This document shows positions 8,429 through 18,543 of a stretch of DNA of 64,000 nucleotides, one piece after another; position 1 is the first letter of the stretch; each line of letters begins with the position of its first letter. Below the pieces are notes generated by a model. That model was not told the DNA's origin and searched no databases. It saw nothing but the letters and a program-made list of their open reading frames with translations. This DNA comes from Desulfuromonadaceae bacterium (GTDB lineage: Bacteria; Desulfobacterota; Desulfuromonadia; Desulfuromonadales; Desulfuromonadaceae), in assembly GCA_016936455.1 (NCBI GenBank), contig JAFGXV010000019.1, positions 91,604-155,603 of the forward strand. Direction: 5' to 3'. The translations under genes and the position numbers were made by a program.

Positions 8429-11400
8429 GCTCACCCCTCCCGTCGGCTGTGGAGGGTCGGTTGATGTGGGGATAATACGCGGCAAATTCAGCCGCCGTCA
8501 GCGGTTTGCTGAACAGGTAGCCTTGCAGCTCATCACAGCCTTCCTGGTGCAGAAAAGCCCGCTGGGCTTCCGTTTCGACCCCTTCAGCCGTGATGTTCAG
8601 ATTCAGGCTGCGGCCGATGGCGATAATGGCGCGTACAATCTGTTCACCATCGCTGTTTTTTTCAATGTCCCAGACAAAGGAGCGATCAATTTTGAGTCGA
8701 TGAATGGGAAGTTTTTTCAAATAGTTGAGCGATGAATGGCCGGTACCAAAATCGTCGACGGATAGCTCTACGCCGAGGCGGCGGATCTCATTCAGCAGTT
8801 CGATCGATGCTTCCGGCTGCTGCATGATGAAGCCTTCGGTGATTTCAAGCTCCAGACAGTGGCCGGGACAGCCGGACCGTTTCAAGACGTTTTCCACCGT
8901 CTGAGCCAGCTGATTGAGCTGAATCTGGCGGCCTGAGAGGTTGACGGCCATCCGCCTGAGAGCGATCCCTTCATCCTGCCACTGGACAAACTGCCGGCAG
9001 GCCTGTTCCATCACCCACTCGCCAATTTCCAGAATCAGCCCGGTTTCCTCACTCAGGGGAATGAATCTGTCCGGCGCCACACTGCCCATTACCGGATGGA
9101 ACCAGCGCAGCAAGGCTTCTGCGGCAATGATGGTCTGACCGTCAACGTCGAGCTGCGGCTGGTAATAGACTTCCAGCTCATTCTGACGGATCGCATTGCG
9201 CAGGGCGGTTTCCATCTGCATGCGCTCAAGAGCTTGTTCCGCCAGTTCACTGCTATATCGACGATAGGTGTTCTTGCCGCTTTTTTGGGACTGATGCATG
9301 GCCAGGTCGGCATTTTTCAGCAGAATCTGCTCGTCATTGGCGGAGGTCAGGTCGGCGATGCCGATGCTGGCGCTGATAAAGAGTTCGTATCCGTCAAAAT
9401 GGAAGGGAGCGTCGAGCGTCTTCAGGATGCTCTGCACCCGGCCATCGATTTCGAAAGGGGCGAGGTTGAGAGCGAAGACAATGACGAATTCGTCGGCATT
9501 GAGGTGAAACAGCTGACAGTGCTGTTGCTGACAGAGCTGATGCAGGCGCTCGGCGACCTCTTTGAGAACCAGGTCGCCGTAATGGTGTCCAAGGCTGTCG
9601 TTGATTTTTTTGAAGTTATCCAGATCCAGATACAGGATCGCCCCCTGTGACGGGTGTTGCCCGGCTGAGGTCATCATCTGCTGAAGACAGCTTTGCAACT
9701 TGATACGGTTGGGCAGTCCGGTCAGGGGATGGTGGTGGGCCAGGTAGTCGAGTTTTTCCGCTGAGCGCCACATGGGCGTGACATCGGAGAAGACACCAAC
9801 GTAGTTGACAACCTCCCCCTTGTCGACAACGGTGCTGATGGTCAGACGCTGGCGGTAGATTTCGCCATTTTTACGCCGATTCCACAGCTCGCCACTCCAG
9901 TGGCCGTTTTGTTGCAGTTCCTGCCACATCTGCTGGTAGAAGGCGAGGTTGTGTTGCCCGGATTTGAGCAGCGCCGGTGTCTGCCCGATTGCTTCTTCCT
10001 CGCTGTAGCCGGTGATAGTGGAGAAGGCTTCATTGACGGCCAGAATGCGATTCTTTTCATCGGTAATGGTGATGCCCTCTGTGGTGTTCTTGAAAACCTT
10101 CTCGGCCAGACGCAGCTTGGCCTGTTGTTTATGCTGCTCTGTCACATCCTGGGCCACTACGGCGCAGCCGGTAATGATGCCCTCGTTGTCATAGACTGGG
10201 TAGATGGTGCGATCAAGAATGCGTCCATCATCTCGATAGCGCAGGGCTTTTTTAATTTCTCCGTCACGCATTACATCAAGGGCGGGACATTGCTCGCATG
10301 GGTCCGTACAGTCCCAGAAGATGCTGTGACAGCTCTTGCCGAAGTAGTCGTTGTCATCGACGTGGTAGGCTTCGCGCGCAGCGCGGTTGAGCAGTTGAAT
10401 GTTCAGCTGCTGGTCCAGCATGATCAGCACGTCACTCATGCTGTCGGTGATCTCGCGGAAGCGTGTTTCACTGCGCTGGAGCTGCTGGGAAAACTGCCGT
10501 CTCTCGGTGACATCTTCCAGGAACATGATCGTGCACAGATAGTTTTCTCCATTTTCCAGCACCGGAAAAGAGCGGACCCGGTAAATTCGATCACAGATCT
10601 CCAGATCGTCAATATGAATCCGATGGTTTCTCTGTACGCTGTCAATAGCGAAGATGGGGGTTTCCTGGTGAGGAAAAAACTGCCAGTAGGGTTTTCCAAC
10701 CACGTCACTCAGGTAGGCACCGGCTTCCCGCAGGTAGGCTCGGTTGGCCTTGATCAGGTTGCCTTGGCGGTCGTGAATCAGGGCGGGTGCTGCGATGGCA
10801 TTAAAGGCGTTGTCCCAGAGAATTTCCGATTGGCGCAATTCACGGGTCTGGTCGGCCACGCGTTTTTCCAGCGAGAGATTCAGGGCTGTTATCTGCTCAT
10901 TGGTCAGTTGCAGTTCCTCTTCGGCCTGCTCCAGCCGCGAAACCGTGTCTTCGAGGCAGCGATGGGAAAAACGGATCGAGCGGAAGATCAGGAAGATGAG
11001 AATGAACACGGCAAAAATGGCGGTTCCGGCTTCGTAGCGCCGGTTGCGGAAGTTGCGGTATTTGGCGATAGACAGATCCTCACGCAACCGTTCCAGCTGC
11101 TGATTGGTTGTTAGCACGATGCGGTTGGCATTTTCCAGCAGGCGCTCGAAGTTCGCGGTGACTTTCTTTTCATGTTCCCGCAGCTCCAACGCGACTTGTT
11201 TTAGCCTGGCACTGCCGGGTTGCGGGCTGACTAGCAGCTGGTTGCGCAGTCTGGTTTTATCGATGGTCTCGCTGATGAGCTGCTGAACGCTCACCAGCTG
11301 TGGCCGCAGGGTCAGTACGTCGAGATGATACTCATTCGGATTGACGGGGCGATAGCTCAGGCTTAGCCGAGCCTGGTTCTGTTGGGGAAGATTGAGTGGC

Positions 11401-11741
11401 AGTTCGCGGATCAGGGTGCCGCCGTCGGCAATGATGGTGAGAATGTGGTTCAGCTGGTGGATGCGCTGGTAACTGCTGCGGATGATCAGACTCTGCCGGT
11501 CGTCGTTGGCTTCGACCAGCAATTGCAGAAAGTCGTTGTGCAGCCTTGAAAGTTCTTCAAGCAGCAGATCCCCCAATTCCCGCTTGGCCGACATGTTGAG
11601 AATCTGCTGGTTGGTCTCCAGCTCGTAGTCATACATCACCTGTCCCTGATAGAGGATCAGGCCGAACACCGAGGACACCACAAACAGGGTCGCCAGCAGG
11701 GGCAGATAACCCGATTTCATCAGTCTGCAGCGGCACGCCAT
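8418..11741 (-). CDS. Membrane sensor with three PAS domains, degenerate GGDEF and intact EAL (c-di-GMP phosphodiesterase)
   Basis: 1107 residues. Two TM helices (~12-32 and ~238-254) bracket a periplasmic helical sensor region, followed by a coiled coil (~262-305), PAS1 (~310-415), PAS2 (~430-535), PAS3 (~545-655), GGDEF (~665-830) and EAL (~845-1095). The GGDEF site reads LNADEF, so cyclase activity is unlikely. The EAL domain keeps EALLRW, NLSGRQ, ELEITEG, DDFGTGHSS, KIDRSF and TAEGVE, so phosphodiesterase activity is expected. PAS2 holds a cysteine cluster (C471, C478, C482, C485; CxxC in PCEQCP) that may bind a metal or act as a redox switch. GGAG lies eight bases before the ATG, which follows the lipoprotein gene by 3 bases. 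Confidence 0.92.
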   Translation of the reverse strand: MACRCRLMKSGYLPLLATLFVVSSVFGLILYQGQVMYDYELETNQQILNMSAKRELGDLLLEELSRLHNDFLQLLVEANDDRQSLIIRSSYQRIHQLNHILTIIADGGTLIRELPLNLPQQNQARLSLSYRPVNPNEYHLDVLTLRPQLVSVQQLISETIDKTRLRNQLLVSPQPGSARLKQVALELREHEKKVTANFERLLENANRIVLTTNQQLERLREDLSIAKYRNFRNRRYEAGTAIFAVFILIFLIFRSIRFSHRCLEDTVSRLEQAEEELQLTNEQITALNLSLEKRVADQTRELRQSEILWDNAFNAIAAPALIHDRQGNLIKANRAYLREAGAYLSDVVGKPYWQFFPHQETPIFAIDSVQRNHRIHIDDLEICDRIYRVRSFPVLENGENYLCTIMFLEDVTERRQFSQQLQRSETRFREITDSMSDVLIMLDQQLNIQLLNRAAREAYHVDDNDYFGKSCHSIFWDCTDPCEQCPALDVMRDGEIKKALRYRDDGRILDRTIYPVYDNEGIITGCAVVAQDVTEQHKQQAKLRLAEKVFKNTTEGITITDEKNRILAVNEAFSTITGYSEEEAIGQTPALLKSGQHNLAFYQQMWQELQQNGHWSGELWNRRKNGEIYRQRLTISTVVDKGEVVNYVGVFSDVTPMWRSAEKLDYLAHHHPLTGLPNRIKLQSCLQQMMTSAGQHPSQGAILYLDLDNFKKINDSLGHHYGDLVLKEVAERLHQLCQQQHCQLFHLNADEFVIVFALNLAPFEIDGRVQSILKTLDAPFHFDGYELFISASIGIADLTSANDEQILLKNADLAMHQSQKSGKNTYRRYSSELAEQALERMQMETALRNAIRQNELEVYYQPQLDVDGQTIIAAEALLRWFHPVMGSVAPDRFIPLSEETGLILEIGEWVMEQACRQFVQWQDEGIALRRMAVNLSGRQIQLNQLAQTVENVLKRSGCPGHCLELEITEGFIMQQPEASIELLNEIRRLGVELSVDDFGTGHSSLNYLKKLPIHRLKIDRSFVWDIEKNSDGEQIVRAIIAIGRSLNLNITAEGVETEAQRAFLHQEGCDELQGYLFSKPLTAAEFAAYYPHINRPSTADGRGELEF

Positions 11742-11744
11742 CGG

Positions 11745-12521
11745 CTAGTCTCCAAAGCCGTAGCTGGCAAGGATGGACCGGCCGACATCACAAGTGATCC
11801 AGTCAAGAAATTTATCGGCCAGCTCGGGTTGCCGCGCCGTGGTCAGCACGGCCATGATCAGAGGGTGGCTGTGGCGCAGTGGTTTGGGCAGAGCGATCAG
11901 GTCGACGGCCTCGCGGTTTTCGGGACTGGTTAGGGCGGATGCGGTCCAGTTGAGGGCGAGATCGGCCTTTCCACTGCGCAGAAGTTCAAGGATATCTTTG
12001 GAGTCCGTGGCCAGAAAAGTCGCGTGGTTGATCGCTACATCGTAGAGACCCTGTTGGGTCAGTATCTCCCGGGTTTCCTTGCCGATAGAGCTGCTCTCGG
12101 CTATGCCGAGAACGGTCCGGTAGCGGCCGCTGACAAACTGTGTCAGATCTGGTGTGAGATTGAGGGGGTTGCCCTTGGCCACCAGCAGTACCGCACGATT
12201 ATAGCCGATAATTTTGGTCTGGTCAACCAGACCCTCCTGGCGGCAGGCCTCAACATACTGCTCGCTCCCCGGCAGAAAGAGATCCCCGACACGATTGATG
12301 CGAATACTCAGCAGCAGGTTGCCCGAACCTTCCGAGAGGATTTTGATAACGCAGTCTTCCTTTTTTTCAAACTCATCCGCCACAGAACGCACCGCTCCCG
12401 CCATGGTGGTTCCACAGTAGATCAGAAGTTCCTTTTGAGCGGTCTGCTCCGGTTGCTCGCTGCAGCTGACAAGCAAAAAAGTACTCACAACGGTAAAGAA
12501 AAAAACTGAGGCAATGCGCAT
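11745..12521 (-). CDS. ModA-like periplasmic solute-binding lipoprotein
   Basis: 258 residues with a lipoprotein signal peptide ending in the lipobox LLVSC (Cys20). The mature part resembles type II binding proteins of the molybdate/tungstate family: LLIYCGTTMAGAVRSVADEFEKK, then GSGNLLLSI, VGDLFLPGS, YNRAVLLVAKGNPLNL and a C-terminal hinge region. No ABC permease or ATPase gene is adjacent. Instead the stop codon is followed after 3 bases by the EAL sensor gene and then the GGDEF sensor gene. I infer that it presents a ligand to one or both membrane sensors rather than feeding a transporter. The ligand is unknown; molybdate, tungstate or another oxyanion is possible from the family. Confidence 0.82.
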   Translation of the reverse strand: MRIASVFFFTVVSTFLLVSCSEQPEQTAQKELLIYCGTTMAGAVRSVADEFEKKEDCVIKILSEGSGNLLLSIRINRVGDLFLPGSEQYVEACRQEGLVDQTKIIGYNRAVLLVAKGNPLNLTPDLTQFVSGRYRTVLGIAESSSIGKETREILTQQGLYDVAINHATFLATDSKDILELLRSGKADLALNWTASALTSPENREAVDLIALPKPLRHSHPLIMAVLTTARQPELADKFLDWITCDVGRSILASYGFGD

Positions 12522-12588
12522 CGTCGTCTTATGTCATGTGTTTTCTTGCCAATGAAAAGGATGAAAAGATGCTGATGTCCCCTGCGTC

Positions 12589-14328
12589 TCAGCCGCGCTC
12601 ATGCCAGCCGATCTGCTTCTTTTTCCCAGGGTTGGTTCTGGCGTGGCGGGCATCAGCACAGTCGTTTTTCAGCTTGAAACGCAGCAGCATCGCCAGCAGC
12701 CGCTCGGCCTGGCTGGCCAGCTCTTCGGCCGAGGCAGCCCCCTGTTCCGCATTGGCCGTATTCTGCTGGGTGACATCATCGATCTGGCCAATGCCGATGT
12801 TGATCTGGGAGATGCCCACCGACTGCTCATTGCTGGCGGCCGAGATTTCGGCAATCAGATCGGAAACCTTGCCCGAGCGGCCGACGATTTCACCCAGGGC
12901 CGCGGCTGTCTGTTTGGCAATTTCGGCACCGTTCTGGGCTTTGGCCACAGAGCCTTCGATGAGCTCGGCGGTTTCACTGGCCGCTTTGGCACTGCGGGCC
13001 GCCAGGTTGCGCACTTCCTCGGCGACGACGGCAAAACCCTTGCCGTGCTGACCGGCGCGCGCGGCTTCAACGGCGGCGTTAAGGGCCAGCAGGTTGGTCT
13101 GGAACGCGATTTCATCAATGACCTTGATGATCTTCGAGATGTTCTGCCCGGCTTCATTGATTTCCGCCATGGCGACAACCATCTGTTCCATGGAGTGGTT
13201 GCCGCGATTCGCCGCCTGGCTGGCTTCATTCGACAGGGCCGCGGCCTGACGTGCATTGTCGGCGTTGTGTTCGGTCTGCGACGCCAGCTGGTTGATGGAT
13301 GCGGCAATTTCCTGCAGCGAACTGGCCGATTCCGTTGCTCCCTGCGACAGGGACTGGCTGCCATCGGCAATCTGGGTCGCCCCGGCGTCGATCTGCTGAC
13401 CAAGTTGCTGGATGTCGCACATCATGCGGTTGAGATCACCCTCCATGGTGCGCAGGGCGCCACGGATGACATCCTGCTCATCCTTCTGGTGAATGTCAAA
13501 TGTGAGGTCTCCCTGAGCCAGCTTCTGCAGGCTGTCAACAATTTCATGCTCAAGGCTGTCGGCAAAGTCATCCAGGGTTGCGGCCATTTTGCCGATTTCA
13601 TCCCTGCGGTTGAGCTGCAGCCGTCGTCCGATGTGGCCGAGCGACATTTCCTGCAGCATGTCGACCACTTGAGAAATGGGCCGCGACAGGCCGTGGGCAA
13701 ACCAGATGACCACCAGAGTTGAGGCCAGAATGGTGAAGGCGATGATTCCGGCTGCGCCGTAGAGCATGACACGGCTTTCTGCGGCCACATCGTCGGTGTA
13801 GAGGCCACTGCCGATGATCCAGTTCCATTGGGGAACGCGCTTGACGTAGGAGATTTTGTCCACGGGTTTCTGGCTGCCGGGCTTGCTCCACTGATAGTGA
13901 ACAAATCCACCCTCCGTGCCGCGGGTGACCTTGACCATCTCAATGAACAGCTTGGTACCGTTGGGGTCGGCGACATCGCTGATGTCCTTGCCGTCCAGGG
14001 CCGGCTTGAAAGGATGCATGATCATGCGCGGCGTGGTGTCGTTGATCCAGAAATACTCCTCACCCCCGTAGCGCAGCGCTTTGACAGCTTCGATGGCGAG
14101 CTGCTGGGCCTGTTGGTTGCTGATCTGGCCCGAACTGGCTTGATCCGCAAAGTGTGAAACCATGCTCCACGCGGTTTCAACCTGGGATTTCACCATGGCG
14201 TAGCGCTCTTTGTACAGATTTTCACTGGCTTTCCAGTAGAGTCCGCCAAAGACCAGACACATCAACGGCACGGCCAGAGCAAAAAGCGCGTAGACCTTGT
14301 TGGCAATTTTCAGATCTTTAAAACTCAT
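12589..14328 (-). CDS. Methyl-accepting chemotaxis protein with single-Cache periplasmic domain
   Basis: 579 residues: TM1 (~11-29), a periplasmic sCache_2-type domain (~33-185; motif [22 protein letters not shown] and a C-terminal [10 protein letters not shown]), TM2 (~187-207), HAMP (~208-262), and a signalling domain whose tip contains [20 protein letters not shown] followed by [13 protein letters not shown]. It should bind a small ligand outside and control CheA inside. The C-terminus ends in a basic tail without the NWETF-type CheR pentapeptide. The ATG is preceded by GGAGACGTT. The gene is transcribed alone, 67 bases before the solute-binding lipoprotein gene in the same direction, so part of its transcript may continue into that operon. 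Confidence 0.94.
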   Translation of the reverse strand: MSFKDLKIANKVYALFALAVPLMCLVFGGLYWKASENLYKERYAMVKSQVETAWSMVSHFADQASSGQISNQQAQQLAIEAVKALRYGGEEYFWINDTTPRMIMHPFKPALDGKDISDVADPNGTKLFIEMVKVTRGTEGGFVHYQWSKPGSQKPVDKISYVKRVPQWNWIIGSGLYTDDVAAESRVMLYGAAGIIAFTILASTLVVIWFAHGLSRPISQVVDMLQEMSLGHIGRRLQLNRRDEIGKMAATLDDFADSLEHEIVDSLQKLAQGDLTFDIHQKDEQDVIRGALRTMEGDLNRMMCDIQQLGQQIDAGATQIADGSQSLSQGATESASSLQEIAASINQLASQTEHNADNARQAAALSNEASQAANRGNHSMEQMVVAMAEINEAGQNISKIIKVIDEIAFQTNLLALNAAVEAARAGQHGKGFAVVAEEVRNLAARSAKAASETAELIEGSVAKAQNGAEIAKQTAAALGEIVGRSGKVSDLIAEISAASNEQSVGISQINIGIGQIDDVTQQNTANAEQGAASAEELASQAERLLAMLLRFKLKNDCADARHARTNPGKKKQIGWHERG

Positions 14329-14549
14329 AACGTCTCCGATAGCGCAAAATTTGAAATATATGGTTATATGTATAAGGTAAATTACTATACCAAAACAGGT
14401 GGTTAATGCAATAGGTTGTAAGTATTAAAGTTGTTAGGGGGGTGCCAGGCTCATGTGAGGAAGATCGGAGCATTAGACATTAACGGACGTCTCTTTGGGG
14501 GAGAATAAATCGGCCCGCGCGGGCAAGAGGTGTCTGTGTGAAGCCGCTA
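14329..14549. other. AT-rich upstream region of the MCP gene
   Basis: No gene seen. The minus strand holds a possible sigma-70 promoter for the MCP gene: TTGCAT, about 17 bases, then TATAGT near 14380-14390. Short AT runs (atatatggttatatgtat) lie next to it. The remaining bases up to the glmS terminator hold nothing I recognise. Confidence 0.4.
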
Positions 14550-14588
14550 AAGTAAAGCCCGCCTTGTTTGCTCAGGCGGGCTTTACTT
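14550..14588 (-). terminator. Strong hairpin downstream of glmS
   Basis: Perfect 15-bp inverted repeat, aagtaaagcccgcct (14550-14564) with aggcgggctttactt (14574-14588), and a 9-base loop. It lies 45 bases after the glmS stop. The stem itself carries the T-rich 3' side, so it probably works as an intrinsic terminator for glmUS. Confidence 0.8.
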
Positions 14589-14632
14589 TGATGGCACGTT
14601 CGGAAGGTTTTTGCAAAATGTTCGCGAGGTGA

Positions 14633-16462
14633 TTATTCTACCGTGACCGACTTGGCCAGATTGCGTGGTTGATCGACATCGGTGCCCTTCATGACCGCGA
14701 TATGATAAGCCAGCAACTGCAGGGGGATGCTGGTCAAGATCGGCATCAGGTCATCGTGAATAGACGGAATGGGGAACAGTTCTTCGCAGGACTCCTGCTG
14801 TTGGGTTGTGTCCGCATCGCTGACCAGCAGGATTTTACCGCCGCGCGACTTGACCTCTTCAAGGTTGGAAATGACCTTTTCATAGGTCTCATTTTTCGGC
14901 GCGATGATGACGACGGGCAGTTCTTCGTCGATGAGCGCGATGGGACCGTGCTTCATCTCGCCGGCGGGATAACCTTCGGCGTGGATGTAGGAGATTTCTT
15001 TGAGTTTCAGGGCCCCTTCCAGGGCGATGGGGTACTGGTTGCCACGGCCGAGGTAGAGAAAATCGCGGCAGTGGATATAGGGCCGCACGCGCTGCTCGAT
15101 CTCTTCATTGAGTTCGAGGCAATTTTCAACCTTGCGCGGCAGGGTCAAGAGCTCGCGGATCAGCTCGCAGATGGCCTTCTGGTCGAGGGTTTCTCTTACC
15201 CGTGCCAGGTGCAGGCTGAACAGAACCAGGGCTACCAGCTGGGTGGTAAAGGCCTTGGTCGAGGCAACGCCGATCTCGGGTCCGGCATGGGTGTAGATGA
15301 CGCCGTCGCTCTCGCGGGCAATGGACGATTCGACCACGTTGCAGATGGCCAGGGTTTTTCCCTGGCGCCCCCTGGCTTCGCGCAGGGCGGCCAGGGTGTC
15401 GGCGGTTTCGCCGCTCTGGCTGATCAGCAGGGTCAGGGTGCGGTCATTGACCAGGGGCTGGCGATAACGGAACTCGCTGGCGATGTCGACCTCGACGGGG
15501 ATGCGGGCATGTTTTTCGATGAGGAATTTCCCGACCAGGGCCGCGTGCCAGGAGGTACCGCAGGCGACGAGATAGATGCGTTCAATGGCTTTAAGCGCGT
15601 CGTCCGTCAGGTTGAGACCATCGAGCAGGATGCCGTCCTTGTTGTCACAGATGCGCCCGGCCAGGGTGTCGCTGATGGCGCGGGGTTGCTCGTGGATTTC
15701 CTTGAGCATGAAATGGCGGAAGCCGCCCTTTTCAGCCATCAACGGATTCCAGGTGATGGTCTTGGTGGATTTTTCGACCAGCCGTCCGTCCAGGGTGGAA
15801 ACCTGCATGCCCTGGCGACTGAAGACCGCCAGCTCGCCGTCTTCGAGAAAAATCATTTCCCGGGTGTGGGACAGCATGGCTGGAATGTCGGAGGCAACGA
15901 AATACTCGCCCTGCCCTTGCCCGATCACTAGCGGCGAGCCGCATTTGGCGGCAATCAGGGTGTCGGGGCAGTCTTCGCAGATGACGGCAATGGCATAAGC
16001 GCCGCGCAGCTGGTGCAGGGCCTGGCGCACGGCCTGTTCGAACGCCGCGCCTTCCTTGACCTGCTGTTCGATGAGGTGAGCAATGATTTCACTGTCGGTC
16101 TGGGAACGAAAGTTGTGGCCCTGCTGTTGCAGCTGCTGTTTCAGGGCCAGATAGTTTTCAATAATGCCGTTGTGCACCACGACAAACGATCCGGCTTTGT
16201 GGGGGTGGGCATTGGCCTGTGAGGGTTTGCCGTGGGTGGCCCAGCGGGTGTGGCCGATGGCAAGGCTGCCGTGCAGGGGCTGTTTTCTGAGTTCCTGTTC
16301 AAGGTTGATCAGCTTGCTTTCGGCCCGCACTGTAACCAGCTGGCCCTGTTCGAGACTGGCAATGCCGGCGGAGTCGTAGCCGCGGTACTCGAGGCGTCGC
16401 AAGCCGTCGAGAACGATGTCCACCGCGCGCTGTTCACCGATATAGCCAACGATTCCGCACAT
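14633..16462 (-). CDS. glmS: Glutamine--fructose-6-phosphate aminotransferase (isomerizing)
   Basis: 609 residues, the usual length. It makes glucosamine-6-phosphate from fructose-6-phosphate and glutamine, the first step to UDP-GlcNAc. The N-terminus MCGIVGYIG exposes the catalytic Cys2 after Met removal; [12 protein letters not shown] and GHTRWATHG belong to the glutaminase domain. Two SIS domains follow ([13 protein letters not shown] and [33 protein letters not shown]), and the protein ends in the conserved LAKSVTVE. It lies 31 bases behind glmU, so the two steps flanking the pathway are co-expressed. I looked for a glmS ribozyme in the short space before the start and there is no room for one. 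Confidence 0.98.
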   Translation of the reverse strand: MCGIVGYIGEQRAVDIVLDGLRRLEYRGYDSAGIASLEQGQLVTVRAESKLINLEQELRKQPLHGSLAIGHTRWATHGKPSQANAHPHKAGSFVVVHNGIIENYLALKQQLQQQGHNFRSQTDSEIIAHLIEQQVKEGAAFEQAVRQALHQLRGAYAIAVICEDCPDTLIAAKCGSPLVIGQGQGEYFVASDIPAMLSHTREMIFLEDGELAVFSRQGMQVSTLDGRLVEKSTKTITWNPLMAEKGGFRHFMLKEIHEQPRAISDTLAGRICDNKDGILLDGLNLTDDALKAIERIYLVACGTSWHAALVGKFLIEKHARIPVEVDIASEFRYRQPLVNDRTLTLLISQSGETADTLAALREARGRQGKTLAICNVVESSIARESDGVIYTHAGPEIGVASTKAFTTQLVALVLFSLHLARVRETLDQKAICELIRELLTLPRKVENCLELNEEIEQRVRPYIHCRDFLYLGRGNQYPIALEGALKLKEISYIHAEGYPAGEMKHGPIALIDEELPVVIIAPKNETYEKVISNLEEVKSRGGKILLVSDADTTQQQESCEELFPIPSIHDDLMPILTSIPLQLLAYHIAVMKGTDVDQPRNLAKSVTVE

Positions 16463-16493
16463 GATTTATCCTTTTAATAAATGGTGTCAGGGG

Positions 16494-17873
16494 TTATTTT
16501 TTCTTGCGGTTTTTGCACCAGCCTTCGATGACTTTCTGCGGGGTGCGCGCCAGGGCCAGGGCGTCGGCCGGGACATCTTTGGTAATGGTGGAGCCGGCGC
16601 CGATGAGGCTGTTGCGGCCAATGGTAACGGGTGCGACGAATTGGGTGTCACTGCCGACAAAGACACCGTCCTCGATAACCGTTTTATGCTTGTTGACGCC
16701 GTCGTAGTTGCAGGTGATGGTGCCGCAGCCGATGTTGATGTCGCATCCCAGTTCGGCATCGCCGATATAAGACAGATGGCTGGCCTGGGAACGCAGGCCG
16801 ATGACGGCTTTCTTGGTTTCGACGAAGTTGCCGATCTTGTTGTGCCCGGCGAGTTGTGTGCCGGGGCGCAGGTGGGCCATGGGGCCGACCGTGACCTTCT
16901 CGCCCAGCGTGGATTCTTCCAGCGCGCTGCCGGCTTTGATATGGCAGTGATCGCCGACTTCACAGTCGAGGAGCACCGCACCTGTTTCAATACGGCAGTG
17001 ACGGCCAATGCGGGTGGTGCCGCGCAGGTGGACACCGGGCTGTAGGCAGCTGTCTGCGCCGATCACGACATCGATATCGATGTAGGTGGTCAGCGGGTCC
17101 TCGAGGGTCACGCCGGCAAGCATGTGGGCGCGGTTGATGCGCGTGCGCAGAATGCGGGCGGCCTCGGCGAGCTGCAGCCGGTCGTTGATACCCATGCTCT
17201 CTTCGATATTCTCAAGGCTGGCGGTGGCGACCGGTTCGCCCTGGCCACGGGCCAGGGTGATAATGTCGGTGAGGTAGTATTCGCCCTGGGCGTTGTGGTT
17301 GTCGAGCTGGGCGAGTAACTCAAAGCAGCGTGGCGCTTCAAGGGCGTAGATGCCGGTGTTGATCTCGTTGATGGCTCGTTGCTCTGGTGTGGCGTCCTTG
17401 TGTTCGACGATGCGGGCAATGGTCCCGTTGTCGCGTACGATGCGACCGTAGCCAGTGGCATCGCCAACGATGGCCGTCAGCACCGTGACCGTGGCCCGGG
17501 CTTTACGGTGATCCGCCAGCAGCTGTTCCAAAGTTTGCCGTCGGAGTAGCGGCACATCGCCGCACAGCAGCAGTATGGTGCCCTGAAAGCCCGAGAGCTG
17601 GGTCGCGGCAATCTGCACGGCATGGCCGGTGCCCAGTTGTTGTTTCTGGATGGCAAACACGACATCGTCACGGGTGAATTGTTCACGGACCTGCTCGGCC
17701 CCGTGGCCGATGACCAGGACGTTTTTTTCACTGCCGAGTTCACGGGCCAGCTGCAGCGGATAGGCGACAAGGGGGCGCCCGGCCAGCGGGTGCAGCACCT
17801 TGGGTCGTTCCGATTTCATCCGGGTGCCTTTGCCGGCGGCCAGAATAACGGTGGCCAGGGGGTGGTTCTCCAT
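16494..17873 (-). CDS. glmU: Bifunctional UDP-GlcNAc pyrophosphorylase / GlcN-1-P N-acetyltransferase
   Basis: 459 residues. The N-terminal nucleotidyltransferase domain has LAAGKGTRMKSERPKVLHP and then GDVPLL and NTGIYAL; the C-terminal left-handed beta-helix shows repeated hexapeptides such as IGADSCLQPGVHL and the acetyltransferase signature around NYDGVNKHKT and GAGSTITKDVP. It acetylates GlcN-1-P and then makes UDP-GlcNAc for peptidoglycan and LPS. It is the first gene of a glmU-glmS operon read from a promoter near 17907-17935. A short lysine/arginine-rich tail (CKNRKKK) ends the protein. Confidence 0.98.
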   Translation of the reverse strand: MENHPLATVILAAGKGTRMKSERPKVLHPLAGRPLVAYPLQLARELGSEKNVLVIGHGAEQVREQFTRDDVVFAIQKQQLGTGHAVQIAATQLSGFQGTILLLCGDVPLLRRQTLEQLLADHRKARATVTVLTAIVGDATGYGRIVRDNGTIARIVEHKDATPEQRAINEINTGIYALEAPRCFELLAQLDNHNAQGEYYLTDIITLARGQGEPVATASLENIEESMGINDRLQLAEAARILRTRINRAHMLAGVTLEDPLTTYIDIDVVIGADSCLQPGVHLRGTTRIGRHCRIETGAVLLDCEVGDHCHIKAGSALEESTLGEKVTVGPMAHLRPGTQLAGHNKIGNFVETKKAVIGLRSQASHLSYIGDAELGCDINIGCGTITCNYDGVNKHKTVIEDGVFVGSDTQFVAPVTIGRNSLIGAGSTITKDVPADALALARTPQKVIEGWCKNRKKK

Positions 17874-17906
17874 CGATAATCCTCTTAAAATGTGTTAAAC
17901 TCGCAA

Positions 17907-17935
17907 GTTCTAGCGAAAAGAAGCATCATCGTCAA
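17907..17935 (-). promoter_or_regulatory. Putative sigma-70 promoter of glmUS
   Basis: On the minus strand TTGACG (17935-17930) is followed after 17 bases by TAGAAC (17912-17907), about 34 bases before the glmU start. The -35 is near consensus and the -10 is moderate. Confidence 0.55.
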
Positions 17936-17980
17936 GCCTTAACCCGGCCATGACGGCACAACCAGCCCACAGAGCATAGC

Positions 17981-18520
17981 ATGGATGAGCGCCGGCAGCT
18001 GATAGAAAACTTGAATGTTCTGGAGCAGAAACTCAAGGACCTCTGCATCCTGTACGAGCAGTATTTTGCCGGTGTCGAGCGCCGGGCGCCCATGCGCGAG
18101 CGTGATGATCTGGAGCGGTTGCTCCGGCGTGCGGGCCAGCGCAATATTATCCAGACGGAGCTGCGCTACCGGCTGCAGAACCTTTCCAGCCGATTTTACA
18201 GCTACATGGGGATGTGGGAGCGCGTTCAGCGCGAGATCGATGAAGGCCGTTATCACCGCCACGTGGTGAAACCATCTGTCAAAGCACCTCAACCCGCTGC
18301 GCCCGTTCAACAGAATGAAACGGATCTGTACTGGGAGTATCTGTCGGTGTGCAAGGAGAGCTCATTGCCGGCCACCATTGCGGGGGTCGACGATTTCAAG
18401 GCCTATCTAGATCGTCAGCGTCGGGTGATCCATGATAAGTACGGCGACGTCGACTGTTCATTCCGCGTCGTCAATGAAGATGGCAAACCGAAAATCAAAG
18501 TCAGTCTGAAGCGCAGCTGA
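17981..18520 (+). CDS. MXAN_5187-type C-terminal domain protein (conserved hypothetical)
   Basis: 179 residues, divergent from glmU. The N-terminal half is helical and charged (ERRQLIENLNVLEQKLKDL; ERDDLERLLRRAGQ), with a region RLQNLSSRFYSYMGMWERVQREIDEGRY. A proline/alanine linker follows, then a compact C-terminal part with YLDRQRRVIHDKYGDVDCSFRVV and KIKVSLKRS. I recognise the C-terminus as like a conserved domain found in Myxococcus and other former deltaproteobacteria that is named after MXAN_5187. No catalytic motif, signal peptide or membrane segment is visible. The radical SAM gene starts 24 bases after it on the same strand, so co-transcription is likely. Function unknown. Confidence 0.75.
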   Translation: MDERRQLIENLNVLEQKLKDLCILYEQYFAGVERRAPMRERDDLERLLRRAGQRNIIQTELRYRLQNLSSRFYSYMGMWERVQREIDEGRYHRHVVKPSVKAPQPAAPVQQNETDLYWEYLSVCKESSLPATIAGVDDFKAYLDRQRRVIHDKYGDVDCSFRVVNEDGKPKIKVSLKRS

Positions 18521-18543
18521 TTTCCTCAGCGCCCACTGAGCCG

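Noticed and set aside
16463..16493. glmS ribozyme
   Set aside because: Only 31 bases separate glmU and glmS, too short for the ribozyme.
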